Below are positions 17,350-25,266 of a DNA stretch of 64,000 nt, piece by piece. The notes beneath the pieces were generated by a model. That model saw only the letters and a program-made list of their open reading frames with translations, did no database searches and was not told the DNA's origin. The DNA lies in NCBI GenBank assembly GCA_023423535.1, contig JAFAFL010000125.1:1-64000 (forward strand). The letters are read 5' to 3'. The stretch comes from Pseudomonadota bacterium. Lineage in GTDB: Bacteria > Myxococcota > Myxococcia > Myxococcales > Myxococcaceae. Both the position numbers and the translations under genes were made by a program. How positions within the stretch are numbered: the first letter of the stretch is position 1; each line of letters starts with the position of its first letter.

Positions 17350-18006
17350 CTACCTGTCCCGCTTCTCTAGCTGCGAGCGGTTCGCCACGCTCAGCACCGC
17401 GCCCGCTTCCTCGACCACGATTCGATCCTCGAAGCCCGGGTGGCGCTGTCTGCAGAACACGCTGTCGCGCAGCTTCCACGTCTGCCGCTCTCCGCGGCCC
17501 TCCACGAGGATCGTCTCCCCGCCGAGGAAGCAGTCACCGAAGCGCCGCGTCAGCTCCGAGATGGGCATTCCGACCACCGGGCCCTCCGAGCCTGCGTCCG
17601 GCGGCTCCTCCGCAGAGGCCTTCGCCGGACCCGCGTCCTCCACTTCCGCCTTCGGCTCCTCGAAGCGTCCCGAGCCCACCGGCTCGTGCGCCCGCCGGAC
17701 GAGCTCTTCGCGGTCCGCCCGAAGCCCCTCCACGCGCTCGCGCCCGGAGCGGATCCGGAGCAGCAGCGAGCGCGCTTCATTTGCGTGTTCGCTCTCCGGC
17801 GCGACCCGCTCCAGCTTCGCCTCGATGCCCTGCATCTCGGGCAGCAGGTAGGCGTCCTCGAGGTGCTTGCCGTAGAGGGCGCTGAACTCCGCGCGGGCCT
17901 CGAGGTACTCCGGCGACGGCGGTCCCTGCTTCGTGCAGCCGGTCAGCGAAGCGGAGAAAGCGAGAGCCGCGCACACCAGCACCGGGAGAATGGGGAGCGG
18001 ACGCAT
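17350..18006 (-). CDS. Lipoprotein of unknown function
   Basis: A 218-residue protein with a lipoprotein signal ending LTGC (Cys about residue 24). A helical, charged stretch (about 30-110) is followed by an acidic Pro/Ala/Glu linker and a small conserved-looking C-terminal domain with MPISELTRRFGDCFLGGETI and RDSVFCRQRHPGFEDRIVVE. Two Cys in this domain could pair. It is co-directional with psd and the metallophosphoesterase in one tight run. Family not recognised. Confidence 0.7.
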   Translation of the reverse strand: MRPLPILPVLVCAALAFSASLTGCTKQGPPSPEYLEARAEFSALYGKHLEDAYLLPEMQGIEAKLERVAPESEHANEARSLLLRIRSGRERVEGLRADREELVRRAHEPVGSGRFEEPKAEVEDAGPAKASAEEPPDAGSEGPVVGMPISELTRRFGDCFLGGETILVEGRGERQTWKLRDSVFCRQRHPGFEDRIVVEEAGAVLSVANRSQLEKRDR

Positions 18007-18027
18007 CGCGCCCGTTCTACCCGCCCT

Positions 18028-18759
18028 CTACACGCCGAGGAACAACCGTTTGCCGAAGTTCAGCGCCAGATCCGCCTCGTAGATCTTCTGCGCCGAGGTC
18101 TCGATGTCGTACTCCACGCGGACGTACTCCACCGTGCGCGCGTCGGTGTCGTGCACCACGAAGCAGGCCCGGTTGTCGTAGTCCCGCGGCTGCCCGACGC
18201 TGCCCACCGAGATGATGTACTTGTAGCCGCGCCGCACGACGAACTTCTGCGCCACCACGTCGTTCACCTCGCCGTTGCCCAGCGCGAACGCCTTGCACAG
18301 GTGCGAGTGCCCGATGAACGTGACCTCCGGCAACTCCGCCACGTGCGGCATCAGCTCGCGGGCCTGCTCCAGCGCGAAGATGTACTCGTAGGCCTTCGGC
18401 TCGATGGGCGAGCCGTGGCTGAAGCCCACGCCGCCCACCCGGTAGGTGTAGGGCAGGCTCCGCAGCCACTCGAGGTTCTCGTCCGAGATGACGTTCGCGG
18501 ACCAGTCCAGCGCGTGGCGCGCGGCGTCGTAATAGAACGAGTAGTCCATCCGCCCGGCCACCGCGGCGTCGTGGTTCCCCAGCAGGGTGATCTCGGTGTT
18601 CTTCCGCACGAGGTCGCAGCACTCGTTCACCGAGGCCCCGTAGCCCACCACGTCGCCGAGCGAGATGACCCTGTCCACCTTGAGGGCCTCGGCGGTGCGC
18701 AGGACCTCGGTCAGTGCCTCCACGTTGGAGTGGATGTCCGAGATGACGGCCAGCCGCAT
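18028..18759 (-). CDS. Metallophosphoesterase (YfcE/calcineurin-like)
   Basis: A 243-residue cytosolic phosphoesterase of the calcineurin-like fold. Metal-binding motifs are in order: AVISDIHSNVEAL (D-x-H), SLGDVVGYG (GDxxGYG), TLLGNHDAAV (GNHD), FSHGSP and GHSHLCKAF (GHSH). This is the set seen in small bacterial diesterases that act on cyclic nucleotides or unknown substrates. The substrate cannot be told from sequence. It lies 21 bases upstream of the lipoprotein gene and 27 after the PilZ gene. Confidence 0.85.
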   Translation of the reverse strand: MRLAVISDIHSNVEALTEVLRTAEALKVDRVISLGDVVGYGASVNECCDLVRKNTEITLLGNHDAAVAGRMDYSFYYDAARHALDWSANVISDENLEWLRSLPYTYRVGGVGFSHGSPIEPKAYEYIFALEQARELMPHVAELPEVTFIGHSHLCKAFALGNGEVNDVVAQKFVVRRGYKYIISVGSVGQPRDYDNRACFVVHDTDARTVEYVRVEYDIETSAQKIYEADLALNFGKRLFLGV

Positions 18760-18786
18760 CAGAGCCCCTTGGGTGCGGCCCGGGAG

Positions 18787-19140
18787 CTAACTGCCGCCCG
18801 CGCCTTCGGTCCGAGTCCGCTGTTCGTTCTCGATGATCCGGCGGATGACTGCAAGCGCCTGCTCGTCGATGCGCTCGAACCGCAGTCCCATCCCCGGAAC
18901 ATGGCCATTGCCATCCGGCCTCGACCACACCACCCGGGCGCGCGCCTGGACCTCGGCCTGCTCCCGCGCCTCGATCCGGACCGTGGCCTCGCTCCCCTCC
19001 GCGAGGGGGGTGCTGGTGCGCAGGAAGAGGCCGCCTTCGCTGAGGTTCGCCATCCGGGCGTAGAAGGTGACGTTGTCGCCCTCGCACCAGCAGCGGAGCC
19101 GCGACTCCACGCGTGGGTGCTTCCGGTTGTTGCTCAACAC
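18787..19140 (-). CDS. PilZ domain protein (c-di-GMP receptor type)
   Basis: A 117-residue single-domain PilZ protein. The c-di-GMP motifs are NRKHPRVESRL (RxxxR type) and NLSEGGLFLRTST (D/NxSxxG). In known PilZ receptors these bind c-di-GMP in the cytosol. The GTG at 19140 was chosen because GGAGG lies just upstream; the frame is open 60 bases further. Two diguanylate cyclase genes lie elsewhere in the window (51653 and 56894), so c-di-GMP is probably made here. Confidence 0.85.
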   Translation of the reverse strand: MLSNNRKHPRVESRLRCWCEGDNVTFYARMANLSEGGLFLRTSTPLAEGSEATVRIEAREQAEVQARARVVWSRPDGNGHVPGMGLRFERIDEQALAVIRRIIENEQRTRTEGAGGS

Positions 19141-19257
19141 GGCCCTCCGGGCGCCTTTTCGGCGCAGCCCCCCGGGTGGGATCGACAAAGACGGAGGCAA
19201 GCGTAAAGACGCGTAAAGGGCCGCGTCAAGTCACGCCCCGTCAAGTCGCGAACATCC

Positions 19258-20193
19258 CTACCCGACCGTGGCCGCCTCGCCCAGTTCTTCGAAGTGCGTC
19301 AGCCGCTTGAAGGCCGCGCAGCGGTCGTTGATCTCGCCCTTGTTCAAAGAGCGCAGCCGCTCCAGCGAGAAGCGCTCCACTGCGAAGGACGCCATCACCG
19401 TGCCCGCCACCATCGCCTGACGCAGCGCGTGGTGATCGATCTGCTGCGCCCCCTTCCGGCTGAGGTACCCGAGGAACCCGCCCGCGAACGAGTCGCCGGC
19501 GCCGGTGGGATCGAACACGTCGGTCAGCGGGAACGCGGGCAGCCCGAAGATGCTCTCGCCGTCGAAGAGGAGCGCGCCGTACTCGCCGCGCTTGATGACC
19601 ACGATGCGCGGGCCCAGCTCGCGGATCGCCTTCGCCGCCTTGACGATGTTGTGCTCCCCCGCCAGCTGCCGGGCCTCGCCGTCGTTGACGAAGAGGATGT
19701 CCACCCGCTTGAGCGTCTTCTTCAGGGTCTCGGGCTCGCCCGTGATCCAGAAGTTCATCGTGTCCATGCCCACGAGGCCCGGGCGCTCCACCTGGTCGAG
19801 CACCCGCCCCTGCAGCTCGGGGTGGATGTTGCCGAGGAACACGTGCCGCGCGTCGCGGAAGTTGGCCGGCAGGTCGGGCGCGAAGTGCTGGAACACGTTG
19901 AGCTGCGTGTCGAGCGTCTGCGCCTCGTTGAGCTGGTGCGTGTAGCGCCCCTTCCAGCGGAAGGTCTTGCCCTCCTGCCGCACGAGCCCGGACGTGTCCA
20001 CGCCGCGGCCGGTGAGGAAGTCCACGTGCTTCTGCGGGAAGTCGCTGCCCACCACCGCCACCAACCGCACCGGGGTGAAGAAGGAGGCTGCGGTGGAGAA
20101 GAAAGTGGCGGATCCTCCGAGAACGTCCTCCTCCTTCCCGAAGGGCGTCTCCACCGAGTCCAACGCGACCGAGCCGACGACGAGCAATGACAT
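19258..20193 (-). CDS. PfkB-family sugar kinase
   Basis: A 311-residue ribokinase-like kinase. It starts MSLLVVGSVALDSVETPFG, carries the substrate-lid region VLGGSATFFSTAASF, and has the catalytic signature DVFDPTGAGDSFAGGFLGYL with the Asp base. Such kinases phosphorylate sugars or nucleosides; the substrate cannot be told, though adenosine-kinase-like or ribokinase roles are common. The ATG at 20193 is the first family-consistent start. It is divergent from the esterase gene at 20282. Confidence 0.85.
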   Translation of the reverse strand: MSLLVVGSVALDSVETPFGKEEDVLGGSATFFSTAASFFTPVRLVAVVGSDFPQKHVDFLTGRGVDTSGLVRQEGKTFRWKGRYTHQLNEAQTLDTQLNVFQHFAPDLPANFRDARHVFLGNIHPELQGRVLDQVERPGLVGMDTMNFWITGEPETLKKTLKRVDILFVNDGEARQLAGEHNIVKAAKAIRELGPRIVVIKRGEYGALLFDGESIFGLPAFPLTDVFDPTGAGDSFAGGFLGYLSRKGAQQIDHHALRQAMVAGTVMASFAVERFSLERLRSLNKGEINDRCAAFKRLTHFEELGEAATVG

Positions 20194-20281
20194 GGGCGCG
20201 CCAGATACCAGACAGCTGCCGTCAGACCAACCGCTGAGCGCGCCGGGGAAGATCCGGTCGCTCCGGCCGTTGCGCAGGACC

Positions 20282-21403
20282 ATGCTCCCGCGGCTCCTCG
20301 CCAGCCTCGTGCTGCTCTCCGCGCCGCTCGCGCTCGCGCAGAGACGGCCCTCTCCACCACCGGCCGCGCCCGCGCCGCCGCCCCGCCCGCCCGGCGCGCC
20401 GGAGCTCCCGGCCGATCGTCTGGACAGCATGCTCGGGCCGCAGCTCGAGTACCTGCGCTTCGAGTCGCTGGCGCTGAAGAACAACCTCATCGGCGACCCG
20501 TCGGAGCGCGAGTACGCGGTGCTGCTGCCGCCCTCCTACCTCTCCTCGCCGGAGCGCAAGTACGCGGTGGTGTACCTGCTGCACGGGCTGGGCAAGCGCG
20601 AGAACGGGCACCTCGACACCATCTACATCCTGCGCGCCGCCTACGAGGAGATGCGCCGCGCGCGGCTGGGCGAGATGATCATCGTCGCCATCGACGGGAG
20701 CACGTCCTTCGGCGGCTCGTACTACGCGAACTCGCCGACCATCGGGAACTTCGAGACCTACGTCGTGCGCGAGATCGTCGGCCGCGTGGACACCCGCTAC
20801 CGCACCTGGCCGCACGCGGGCTCGCGCGGGATCGCCGGCTTCAGCATGGGCGGTCACGGAGCGCTGAAGCTCTCCATGAAGTACCCCGGCGTGTTCTCGG
20901 TGGTGGGCAGCCTCTCCGGCAGCCCGATGTCCATGCGCTACCGCAAGTCGCTCTACAAGACGGCGATCCAGAAGTACGACCGGCCCGTCGATCTGGCGGA
21001 CCTCAGGGCGCGAATCGGCTTCGACAAGGACTGGAACGCCGCCGCCGCCTACGCAAAGGCCGCCGCCTTCTCGCCCAACGCCGGGCGCCCGCCGCTGTAC
21101 ATCGACCTGCCCTTCGAGCTGGGCGGCGCGGACTGGGACGACAAGGTGTGGCAGCTCTGGTGGGCGGACGATCCGCTGTCGCTGGTGGCGAAGAACCAGC
21201 GGACGCTGCGCGGGCTGAAGCTGCTCTACCTCGACAGCGGCGACAACGAGACCGCGCTGGGCACCGAGGACTTCGACCGCGAGCTCGTGCGCTACGGCAT
21301 CAGCCACGTGCACTACGTCTTCCGCGGCGATCACACCGACCTCATGGTCGAGCGCCACATGCGGATGCTCCGCTACTTTTCGGTGAGCTGGGACCTCTTC
21401 TAG
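20282..21403 (+). CDS. Secreted esterase (esterase D/antigen 85 fold)
   Basis: A 373-residue alpha/beta hydrolase. An N-terminal signal peptide ends near ALAQRR, followed by a Pro-rich linker (about 20-45). The catalytic triad can be assigned: Ser in GIAGFSMGGHGAL, Asp in LLYLDSGDNET and His in VFRGDHTDLMVE. KYAVVYLLHGLGKREN is the oxyanion region. The usual substrates are short acyl esters or glucose mycolate-like esters; the natural substrate here is unknown. It is followed by a strong hairpin at 21435. Confidence 0.85.
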   Translation: MLPRLLASLVLLSAPLALAQRRPSPPPAAPAPPPRPPGAPELPADRLDSMLGPQLEYLRFESLALKNNLIGDPSEREYAVLLPPSYLSSPERKYAVVYLLHGLGKRENGHLDTIYILRAAYEEMRRARLGEMIIVAIDGSTSFGGSYYANSPTIGNFETYVVREIVGRVDTRYRTWPHAGSRGIAGFSMGGHGALKLSMKYPGVFSVVGSLSGSPMSMRYRKSLYKTAIQKYDRPVDLADLRARIGFDKDWNAAAAYAKAAAFSPNAGRPPLYIDLPFELGGADWDDKVWQLWWADDPLSLVAKNQRTLRGLKLLYLDSGDNETALGTEDFDRELVRYGISHVHYVFRGDHTDLMVERHMRMLRYFSVSWDLF

Positions 21404-21434
21404 GCGCCCGCTTCCAGGCGCCCGCAACGAAGAA

Positions 21435-21463
21435 GGGCCGGAAGGGTTTGTCCCCTCCGGCCC
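21435..21463. terminator. Bidirectional terminator hairpin
   Basis: GGGCCGGA (21435-21442) plus GGG pairs with CCC plus TCCGGCCC (21456-21463), one internal mismatch, around a TTTGT loop. It sits between the convergent genes ending at 21403 and 21511. On the minus strand the stem is followed by TTCTTCG, which is U-rich enough for termination; the plus side has CTCTCATTC. Confidence 0.7.
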
Positions 21464-21510
21464 CTCTCATTCACTCGCGCCTGCCCCGTCCGGGCAGGGA
21501 GCGCACTGGG

Positions 21511-24500
21511 CTACTGGACCTGGAAGTTGCCCGCGTTGAGCGGACCGCCCGCCTCGAAGTTGTACGTCCAGTTCGGGCCGCCCCAGATGCCGATGTGGAA
21601 CCAGTCGGCGCCGGCGCCGTTGTCGTCCACCAGCGTGACCTGGAAGTAGTAGCCCTCTTCGCCGTTCAGCCGCGCCTCACCGATGATCTTCGAGTACGGG
21701 AAGGTGCTGCCGAAGCCGGTGATCCGCGTCGCCTCGAGGCTGACGTTCTGCGCGAGGTTGCGGAACTCGAGCATGCCCGAGGCCGGGTTGATGCCGTCGT
21801 CCGTCACCGAGAAGTTGAAGTCGTTCGCGCCGCTCACGAGGTTCGAGAGGTAGGCGCCGGTGCCGGAGGAGGTGCCCGGGCGGTTGATGATGTGCACGTT
21901 CGCCTGCGCGGTGCACGGGTGGTACAGCGCGTCTCCCGGCCACGAGATCCCGAGCCGGAACCAGCCGAAGGGCATCCACAGCGCGAGCTGGTTCTGCAGG
22001 CTCTGCGCGGCGTAGCCGTTCAGCGTGTAGGAGAGCGTGGCGGGGAGCGAGCTCTGGGTGGTGGCGTCCACCACGTTGCCCACGTTCACCAGGGTGCCGT
22101 ACTGGATGGTCTGGTCGGCGACCAGGCACTGCGCCACGCGGCGGTCCACGTTCAGCGAGGTCGTGCACGCGCCCACGTTGCCCACCGCGTCGGTCGCCAT
22201 GGCGGTGACCGTGTAGCGGCCGGGGCCGAAGGTGCGGGTGAAGCCGAGGCCGGTGCCCGAGTCGAGCTGACCGTCCTCGGAGACCACCTGCCACGCGTAG
22301 GTGAGCGGGCCGGAGGGATCCATCGCCGTCATGGCGAACTCCGTCGGCGAGCCGGTCCAGGCGCCGTTGAAGTCCGCCGGGCAGGTCACGACCGGCGCGG
22401 TGGCGTCCACCACCACGGTCGAGGAGACGCTGCCGCTGGTGGCGGTGCCGCCCGGGCCGCGGGCGCTGAACGCGTAGGTCCAGGTGCCGTCCGCCGGCCG
22501 GACCACGTTCACCAGCGCGCGGCCGGTGACCCCGTTCGCGGTGACGGTCTGGGTGGGCAGGCCCGCGCGGTTGACGAGGATCGTCGCGCCCGGCGCCGTC
22601 TGGAGCTCCCACGAGAGCGTGTCCGCACCGCCGACGCCGATGGGCGAGACCGGCGCGCTGAGGATGACCGGCGTGTTCGGGATGACCTGGCCTGCGCGGG
22701 TGGCGCCGTTCGAGCCCATCGCGTTGCTCGCGGTGACGGTGAACGTGTTGCCGCCGAGCAGCGCGGTGGTGTTCACCGAGAACGGGCCCTGCGCGCCGCT
22801 GACGGTGACGGTCGCCACGGTGACGCCGTTGCGGGAGATGGTGACGGTGCCCGCCGCGCCGGCGGTGCCGGTGATGGTGAGCTGGCAGGTGGTCGCGTCG
22901 GCCGCGGGGCTCGTGGGCAGGCAGGTGAAGTTGTTCGCCGGGGAGGTCAGCGTGACGGCCGGCGCGCGCAGCGGGAACGAGTTCGGGTTCAGCGGGTCGG
23001 TGCCGGCGGTGACCTCCTCGCCGTCGTTGAACGCGTCACCGTCGGTGTCCGCCTGCAGCGGGTTCGTGCCGCGGGCGATCTCGTTGCCGTCGGTCAGCCC
23101 GTCGCCGTCGGTGTCCGGGTGCAGCGGGTTCGTGCCGCGGCTGACCTCGTTGCCGTCGGAGAGGCCGTCGCCGTCGGTGTCCGGGTTGTTCGGGTTGGTG
23201 CCGATCGAGGTCTCGTAGTCGTCCGAGAGGCCGTCGCCGTCGGTGTCCACCGGCAGGGCCATGATGATCGTGCCGGTGATGTTGCTCGGCATGAGGTTCG
23301 GCGAGGCCGGCTGCAGCGTCACGCCCGAGTACACCGCGGTGTAGGGCTGGGTGCCGTTGTAGTTGAAGCTCACGCCGGGGGTCCACGCGAGGCTGAACAC
23401 GCCGTTGCCGTCCGCGTCGCTGTCCGCGCCCACCGCCTGGCCGGCGACGTAGAAGGTCACGAGGCCGCGGCCGGGGCCGGTCACGAACTGGCCGTTGGAG
23501 CTGTTCGTCACGCGCGCGGAGAGGGTGAACGGCGCGGTGCGCGAGGTCACCGTCGAGCCGTTACCCGAGGCGAACGCGGTGGTGGTGTTCACGCCCGTCA
23601 CCGGCGGCGGCGGGTTCGTGTACACGGTGAGGACGCGCTGCGCGTTGATCGAGCCGTTGGTGTTCGAGACCACCGTGGCGGTGAAGTCCACCGGCATCGC
23701 CTCGGGCAGGTTGGTCGGCGCGGTGACCGTCACCGTGGCGGTGGCGCTCTGGCCCACCGGGAGGTTCATCGTCGTGGGGCTGATGGTGCGGGTCCAGCCG
23801 GTGAGGCCGCCGCTGATCGACAGCGTGTAGGTGTCGTCCGCGAGGCCGCTGCCGTTGTTCGTCACCGTGAGGGGGAAGGTGCGGGTCTGGGTCTGCGGCC
23901 AGTTCGCCTCGATCTCGGAGCGCTGCGAGGCGCCGCCGGTCATGGTCATGCCCACCGCGTAGGTGCGGTTGTCCACGTAGAAGGACATCGAGCAGTAGCC
24001 CTGCAGGCGCGTCGAGTCCTGGTACACGATCATCACCGCGTAGGACTTGTTCGCCTGGGCGATGGTCGGGGTCCAGCTGAAGGTCGAGGTGAACGGCGTG
24101 GCGCCGGAGGTGCCCGAGGCCGGCGTCAGCGTGGCGCCCGCGGGCAGGCCCTGGTGCGAGACGGTGAGCGAGGAGCTGTTCGGGTCGGTGCCGGTGAAGG
24201 AGGCGCTGAACGGCACGCCCACCAGCAGGGTCTGGGTGCCGGAGCCGCTGCCCGAGCAGTTCGGGGTGCCGGAGGCGCCGGTGATCTCGATGATGAGGTC
24301 GAGCACGACCTTCGTGGCGTCCACGGTGGGCGAGTCCACCGACTCGACGACGATCTGGGTGGCGTACTTCTGGTTCACCGAGGTGCTCGTGGTGTCCCAG
24401 GTGAGCAGACAGCCGGAGCTGACGCTGAGCGCGCGGCCACCCGCGGTCGGGTGCGAGGTCGAGCCCCACCCGGCCTCCGCGTTGGTGGCGAGGCGGCAGG

Positions 24501-25023
24501 TGTAGTTGCGGCCGTCCGGGTCCGCGATCGGGAGCACGAAGTTGCGCACGCCGCCCTGCGGGAGCTGGAGGATGACCGGGATGGAGGAGACCGGCGAGCC
24601 GAGGTTGTTGGCGTCGCGGAGGTCCACCACCATCTCGTTGCGGAAGGTCTGGTCGCGGCCGTTGACCAGCGTCGAGATGCGGCAGCAGACCGAGTAGAAG
24701 ACGGTGAACGGGCCGTCCGAGGCGTAGGTCTTCGATGCGGTGTAGCGGCGGATCTCGTAGGCCTCGTTCGCCGCGTCGGTACCGGTGGCGACGATGGTGC
24801 CGGCGATGGTGGTGGACGAGCCATCACCCCAGTTCACGCCCACGCTGGTGCCGGTGCCGGAGCGCCAGGCGATCGTGTAGGTGAGGTTGATCGTGCGCGA
24901 ACCCGGCGCGGCGCGCTCCCAGGTCATGTGGCCGTAGCGCAGGTGGCTGGCCTCGGCCATCGACGGGAGCAGCAGCAGCGCTCCGACGAAGGCCAGCATC
25001 AGGGTCAAAGTTCGATTCAGCAC
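21511..25023 (-). CDS. Large secreted Ig-like/thrombospondin-3 repeat surface protein
   Basis: A 1170-residue exported protein. GTG 25023 is preceded by GGAG, and the signal peptide ends about SMAEA. The N-terminal half is a series of beta-sandwich domains (PKD/Ig-like), for example LTPASGTSGATPFTSTFSW. About residues 600-690 hold four to five thrombospondin type 3 units (DTDGDGLSDGNEVSRGTNP), which bind calcium. More Ig-like domains follow. The last 100 residues (VTDDGINPASGMLEFRN to NAGNFQVQ) match the post-COAP-1 domain found at the ends of myxobacterial surface proteins. No enzyme motif. Probable role is adhesion or matrix; partner unknown. Confidence 0.85.
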   Translation of the reverse strand: MLNRTLTLMLAFVGALLLLPSMAEASHLRYGHMTWERAAPGSRTINLTYTIAWRSGTGTSVGVNWGDGSSTTIAGTIVATGTDAANEAYEIRRYTASKTYASDGPFTVFYSVCCRISTLVNGRDQTFRNEMVVDLRDANNLGSPVSSIPVILQLPQGGVRNFVLPIADPDGRNYTCRLATNAEAGWGSTSHPTAGGRALSVSSGCLLTWDTTSTSVNQKYATQIVVESVDSPTVDATKVVLDLIIEITGASGTPNCSGSGSGTQTLLVGVPFSASFTGTDPNSSSLTVSHQGLPAGATLTPASGTSGATPFTSTFSWTPTIAQANKSYAVMIVYQDSTRLQGYCSMSFYVDNRTYAVGMTMTGGASQRSEIEANWPQTQTRTFPLTVTNNGSGLADDTYTLSISGGLTGWTRTISPTTMNLPVGQSATATVTVTAPTNLPEAMPVDFTATVVSNTNGSINAQRVLTVYTNPPPPVTGVNTTTAFASGNGSTVTSRTAPFTLSARVTNSSNGQFVTGPGRGLVTFYVAGQAVGADSDADGNGVFSLAWTPGVSFNYNGTQPYTAVYSGVTLQPASPNLMPSNITGTIIMALPVDTDGDGLSDDYETSIGTNPNNPDTDGDGLSDGNEVSRGTNPLHPDTDGDGLTDGNEIARGTNPLQADTDGDAFNDGEEVTAGTDPLNPNSFPLRAPAVTLTSPANNFTCLPTSPAADATTCQLTITGTAGAAGTVTISRNGVTVATVTVSGAQGPFSVNTTALLGGNTFTVTASNAMGSNGATRAGQVIPNTPVILSAPVSPIGVGGADTLSWELQTAPGATILVNRAGLPTQTVTANGVTGRALVNVVRPADGTWTYAFSARGPGGTATSGSVSSTVVVDATAPVVTCPADFNGAWTGSPTEFAMTAMDPSGPLTYAWQVVSEDGQLDSGTGLGFTRTFGPGRYTVTAMATDAVGNVGACTTSLNVDRRVAQCLVADQTIQYGTLVNVGNVVDATTQSSLPATLSYTLNGYAAQSLQNQLALWMPFGWFRLGISWPGDALYHPCTAQANVHIINRPGTSSGTGAYLSNLVSGANDFNFSVTDDGINPASGMLEFRNLAQNVSLEATRITGFGSTFPYSKIIGEARLNGEEGYYFQVTLVDDNGAGADWFHIGIWGGPNWTYNFEAGGPLNAGNFQVQ

Positions 25024-25198
25024 AGAGTCTCCAGGGCTCTTTCGCTTCTGACGAAATCTCACCGTCACACTGGACGGAACGGCGGCGATGTCGCATGGGC
25101 GGGTCATTTCCGTCAAGCGGGGCGACTTCAACCCATGCGGATTTCGTATGGCTGGCAGCGCAAGTGCCCGTCTTTGCTGGAGACACACCTCCCCCGAC

Positions 25199-25218
25199 CC
25201 ACCGCCACAGGGCGGTGG
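25199..25218. terminator. Perfect 8-bp hairpin downstream of the hybrid kinase
   Basis: CCACCGCC-ACAG-GGCGGTGG lies 49 bases past the stop of the gene at 25267 and 176 bases upstream of the start at 25023. No U-run follows on the minus strand, so it could be a terminator without a U tract or a leader structure of the next gene. Confidence 0.45.
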
Positions 25219-25266
25219 AGGGACACTGTCCGGAGGGTGGATCAGGCTGTTTGGCGGCGGACGTTT